This document shows positions 42,577 through 45,271 of a stretch of 45,271 nt of DNA, one piece after another. Numbering within the stretch: the first letter of the stretch is position 1; each line of letters starts with the position of its first letter. The stretch is from the NCBI GenBank assembly GCA_019637695.1, contig JAHBVG010000050.1:1-45271 (forward strand), written 5' to 3'. A program made the translations under genes and the position numbers. The DNA is from Caldilineaceae bacterium (GTDB taxonomy: Bacteria > Chloroflexota > Anaerolineae > Caldilineales > Caldilineaceae). Under the pieces are notes generated by a model. That model was not told where the DNA came from and did not search any database. It was given only the letters and a program-made list of their open reading frames with translations.

Positions 42577-43257
42577 TCATCTTGTCTCCTGCAACGCCAC
42601 GATCCCGTTGCGCAGGGCGAAGTTGGCAGCTCGCACCCGGTTGGGCACACCCAGGCGCAGGTAGAGATGGCTGAGACGGTTGGAGATGGTTTTGGGCGCG
42701 ACCTGGAGTTGGAGACCGATCTGGTCGTTGTCGAAGCCCAGGGCAACGAGGCGCAGAAGCTCCACGTCGTCGGGCGAGAGCTGGGACAGGCGCTGGCGTT
42801 CCTCGATCAGGGCGGGCTGACTGGGGGGCAGGCTGGCCCGCAGCAGGGAGAAGGTCTTGGCATCCAGAAAAATGCCACCGCTGGCGACGGTGAAGATGGC
42901 GCTGATCAGCAGTTCGTCGGTGATGCTGTCCTTGCGCAGATAGCCCCTGGCCCCTGCGGCCAGGGCGCGCAGTACACTGTCCCCGTCGTCGGCCCCGGTC
43001 AAAACCAGAATGGCCGGGGCCGCGTCTCTGGGGGTGATGCGCTCCATCGCCGCCAGACCGGAGAGGTAGGGCATGTTCAGATCCATCAGCACCACGTCCG
43101 GTTGCAGGGTGCGGGTCAGGGTCACAGCCTGATCGCCGGAGGTGGCTGTGCCCACAATTCCGATCCGCTCCTCCATCTCCAGAGGCAGCAGAAGGGAGCG
43201 ACGGAAAAAATCATGATCGTCAACAATGAGCAGGCGAACGGCAACCATGAATGGCAT
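42577..43257 (-). CDS. NarL/LuxR-family response regulator
   Basis: The 226-residue protein has a receiver domain (about 5-125; acidic DDHD, phospho-acceptor Asp in VVLMDLN, LTGADD, Lys in YLRKD). A C-terminal LuxR-type helix-turn-helix (about 160-220) follows, with LSPDDVELLRLVALGFDNDQ and APKTISNRLSHLYLRLGV. It is divergent from a HisKA_3-type histidine kinase at 43353, its natural partner. The start could also be the ATG three codons later. Candidate targets are the neighbouring receiver-only gene and the two surface-protein genes, based only on position and on the paired CGGGAARAGTTCCCG sites. Confidence 0.92.
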   Translation of the reverse strand: MPFMVAVRLLIVDDHDFFRRSLLLPLEMEERIGIVGTATSGDQAVTLTRTLQPDVVLMDLNMPYLSGLAAMERITPRDAAPAILVLTGADDGDSVLRALAAGARGYLRKDSITDELLISAIFTVASGGIFLDAKTFSLLRASLPPSQPALIEERQRLSQLSPDDVELLRLVALGFDNDQIGLQLQVAPKTISNRLSHLYLRLGVPNRVRAANFALRNGIVALQETR

Positions 43258-43352
43258 CTGACCAGAGAGAAAAGAATAAGCGTCCCTTGCCTATAGTATA
43301 CTTGAACTCACAACCTCACATGAAATGAGCGACTCCCAGAGGCGTCAGCGTG

Positions 43353-45271
43353 ATGTTCATTCGTCCATACACCGTTTCGCAAGTAGCAATGTTGCTCCTC
43401 ACCCTATTTTTGTTGATCTACTTGACCGCTGCCATCAAACGCGCACCGCACAAGGATCACACCCACACACGCTGGATGCTCCAGGTCATTGGATGGGGCG
43501 CGCTCAACGTTGGCGTAACGATGATCATCGGGCTGAGCGAGAATCCATTTATCGATTTACTTGTCTATACGCGTTATACCTGGGGAATGCTCTTTTGGTA
43601 CGCGATGGCGCGTGCTATCTACATACTGCCGCCCTTTGCATCCATTACGCGCCGCGAAGAGCGGATCGTTTCGTGGGTGATGGTCGGGGTGATGGGAGTG
43701 GAGATCCCTTACCTGCTCGTTCGCCTTTTGCACTCTCTCCAGATCGGGATCGTGGAGGTTCGCCCTCCTTTGGCCGACGCACCGCTGCTGCTGGGTGGGG
43801 TCTGGGTGGTGATGCTGATTGGGCGCAAATTGTGGGAGGCCGAAGAGCCGCCAGGGCGCTCGATCCGCCGCCACCTGTACGCGGCCCTGGTCCAACCGTG
43901 TACGGACATCGGGCGCTTCCATCGGGGATTTTTGCTGGTTGTCTTCAACCTGCTGCTGATGTCGATCTCCTTTATTTTTACCACTCTCTTGTTCAACCTG
44001 ACGGCAGACAATGCGCCCCTATGGCTGCTGATCGCCAACGATCTGTTGGTGACAGGCGCGATCTTGTTTGCGCTCTTCGCCTATCTGAGTTCTCCTCTGG
44101 CCCCCAGCGGATTGGAGATCCGCGTCATCGGCGCCGGGTTGACTATCTTCCTCAGCCTGATCTCGGTATTGGGCTGGATCATCACCCTCACCTTTTTGAA
44201 GCAACAGGCCGTGGGTATCCATCCATCCTGGATTTTCGGCAGCCAGATGCAATCTCAACTTTTTGCCACACCCGAGATCTATCGCCCCCTAGCAGGAATG
44301 CTCAGCGATCTGCTTGCGCCCTTGCTCTGGTTCGCGCTGGCAGGCACCCTCTTCTTTGTCATTGCCTACACCACCTACTATCGCAGCACGTTGCAGGCGA
44401 CTTTATCCCACATTATCAACGGCTTCCAACAAGTGCAGCAGGGAAACCTGAGCCACCGCATCCCCAACATTACCTGGCAGGATGAATTCAGCCAGATTGG
44501 CATCTCCTTCAACCAGATGACAGCCTCGCTCGAACAGGCCAACAGGGAATTGCAGACCTATCATCAGCATTTGCAGGATCTGGTGGAGCAGCGCACCGCC
44601 GAGTTGCGGCGCGAAATGGAACTGCGCAGACGGCTTGAACTGCACCAGGGCATCCAGGAAGAGCGGGCGCGCATTGCTCGCGAAACCCACGACGGCCTGC
44701 TGCAAACTCTGCTGGGGGTGCGCATCCGCCTGAACCGGGGCAAACGGCTCAGCCAGCTTGAGACGTCCCAGATCGAGGCCGAACTGCACGAACTGGCGGG
44801 CGAGATCACCCAGGCCGCTCAAGACCTGCGCAGTCTGATCAACGAACTCAACGAAAAGATTCTGCCCGAAGGGTTGATCCCAGCCCTGCAACAGGTTGTC
44901 GAGCGTCAACAACGCGCCTATCCTATTGCCATCCAGACCCACTTTGACTATCAAACCGGGTTGCTCTCGATGAATCAGGAATTGAACATGATGCGTATCG
45001 TCCAAGAGGCGCTGACCAATGCCGTCCGCCACGGTGAGGCGAGCCTGGCCTGGGTCAGCGTCACGTGCGAATGCGCCGCAGGGAGTGTGGTTTCGGTTCG
45101 CGTGCAAATCGAAGACAACGGCAGTGGCTTTGATCCAAATCAGGCGCAGAGCAGCGGCTGGGGGTTGAAGAATATGCAGCGGCGGGCAGAACAGATGGGG
45201 GCGACGCTGACGATCCACGGCCAGGCTGGGGCGGGCACGATCATCGATCTACAGATCCCTATTCCCTATAA
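43353..45271 (+). CDS. Multi-pass NarL-type sensor histidine kinase (3' end outside window)
   Basis: The frame from the ATG at 43353 is open to the window end without a stop (639 codons visible). About nine hydrophobic segments fill residues 1-350, forming an integral membrane sensor with one larger extracytoplasmic loop before the last helix. A HAMP-like linker (about 350-405) leads into a coiled coil and the HisKA_3 dimerisation helix EERARIARETHDGLLQTL with phospho-acceptor His446. The usual ELHDG is ETHDG here. The ATPase has EALTNAVRHGEA (N box, from 552), DNGSGFDP and GWGLKNMQRRAEQMGATL. It is divergent from the NarL-family regulator. A different long frame in the same strand over 43325-44485 is not coding. 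Confidence 0.92.
   Translation, partial: MFIRPYTVSQVAMLLLTLFLLIYLTAAIKRAPHKDHTHTRWMLQVIGWGALNVGVTMIIGLSENPFIDLLVYTRYTWGMLFWYAMARAIYILPPFASITRREERIVSWVMVGVMGVEIPYLLVRLLHSLQIGIVEVRPPLADAPLLLGGVWVVMLIGRKLWEAEEPPGRSIRRHLYAALVQPCTDIGRFHRGFLLVVFNLLLMSISFIFTTLLFNLTADNAPLWLLIANDLLVTGAILFALFAYLSSPLAPSGLEIRVIGAGLTIFLSLISVLGWIITLTFLKQQAVGIHPSWIFGSQMQSQLFATPEIYRPLAGMLSDLLAPLLWFALAGTLFFVIAYTTYYRSTLQATLSHIINGFQQVQQGNLSHRIPNITWQDEFSQIGISFNQMTASLEQANRELQTYHQHLQDLVEQRTAELRREMELRRRLELHQGIQEERARIARETHDGLLQTLLGVRIRLNRGKRLSQLETSQIEAELHELAGEITQAAQDLRSLINELNEKILPEGLIPALQQVVERQQRAYPIAIQTHFDYQTGLLSMNQELNMMRIVQEALTNAVRHGEASLAWVSVTCECAAGSVVSVRVQIEDNGSGFDPNQAQSSGWGLKNMQRRAEQMGATLTIHGQAGAGTIIDLQIPIPY

Noticed and set aside
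43325..44485. A 386-codon plus-strand frame over the sensor-kinase gene
   Set aside because: It is shifted relative to the real frame starting at 43353, which gives membrane helices, HAMP, HisKA_3 and HATPase motifs.
1..45271. tRNA, rRNA or riboswitch genes
   Set aside because: I looked for tRNA T-loop text and conserved riboswitch-like leaders on both strands and found nothing convincing; a covariance-model scan would be decisive.

Overview
The window looks like chromosomal DNA of a member of Chloroflexota, possibly a filamentous Caldilinea/Anaerolineae-type bacterium. This rests on style, not on a marker gene: moderately high G+C, an ArsA-type ATPase with a C-terminal HSP20-like domain, SH3b/FAS1 lipoproteins, DUF2723 and GT39-like polytopic membrane proteins, giant LamG surface proteins, and many short degenerate tandem repeats. 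There is no rRNA, tRNA, CRISPR array or transposase gene that I can support.

Layout. 1-485: 5' end of a GT39-like membrane glycosyltransferase (minus). 758-2035: ArsA/GET3-like ATPase (plus), convergent with psuG (2104-2982, minus). 2998-4756: more A+T-rich island with a BsuBI/PstI-type N6-adenine methyltransferase and only the C-terminal stub of its restriction enzyme. 4878-9530: two-gene minus-strand operon. Its first gene is a full-length RelA/SpoT-homologue scaffold whose hydrolase and synthetase sites both look dead, while TGS, helical, CC zinc-finger and ACT regions are kept and a STAND/AAA ATPase is fused at the C terminus. Its second gene is a STAND ATPase with a C-terminal winged helix. 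The operon is divergent from a PH-domain membrane protein, with an inverted repeat over both candidate promoters. This is the most unusual system in the window.

10577-18957: cell-envelope block on the minus strand: a class A penicillin-binding protein, a polytopic membrane protein, an SH3b-FAS1-SH3b-SH3b lipoprotein and a DUF2723 membrane protein. The two polytopic proteins carry heptamer-repeat DNA translated in frame inside hydrophilic loops. 19492-21015: a divergent Amt-like channel that has lost both pore histidines. 21152-24825: GH116-like glycoside hydrolase, hypA and hypB in one overlapping operon. 25192-41786: two very large secreted proteins, a 4,269-residue LamG/calcium-repeat protein with an internal hydrophobic region, and a 1,226-residue beta-helix/PKD protein; both end in the same LYLPxxxR tail. 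41982-45271: a receiver-only response regulator, a NarL-type response regulator, and a divergent multi-pass histidine kinase cut by the window end, which may control the surface proteins.

Repeats are a second theme: three copies of a palindromic element (two of 84 bp, one of 67 bp), many period-7 tandem repeats resembling cyanobacterial STRR sequences, a 233-bp region bounded by 11-bp perfect inverted repeats, and 90-bp tandem repeats inside the beta-helix gene. Starts were moved from the longest reading frame to a downstream codon where a Shine-Dalgarno sequence or signal peptide supported it; each entry says so.
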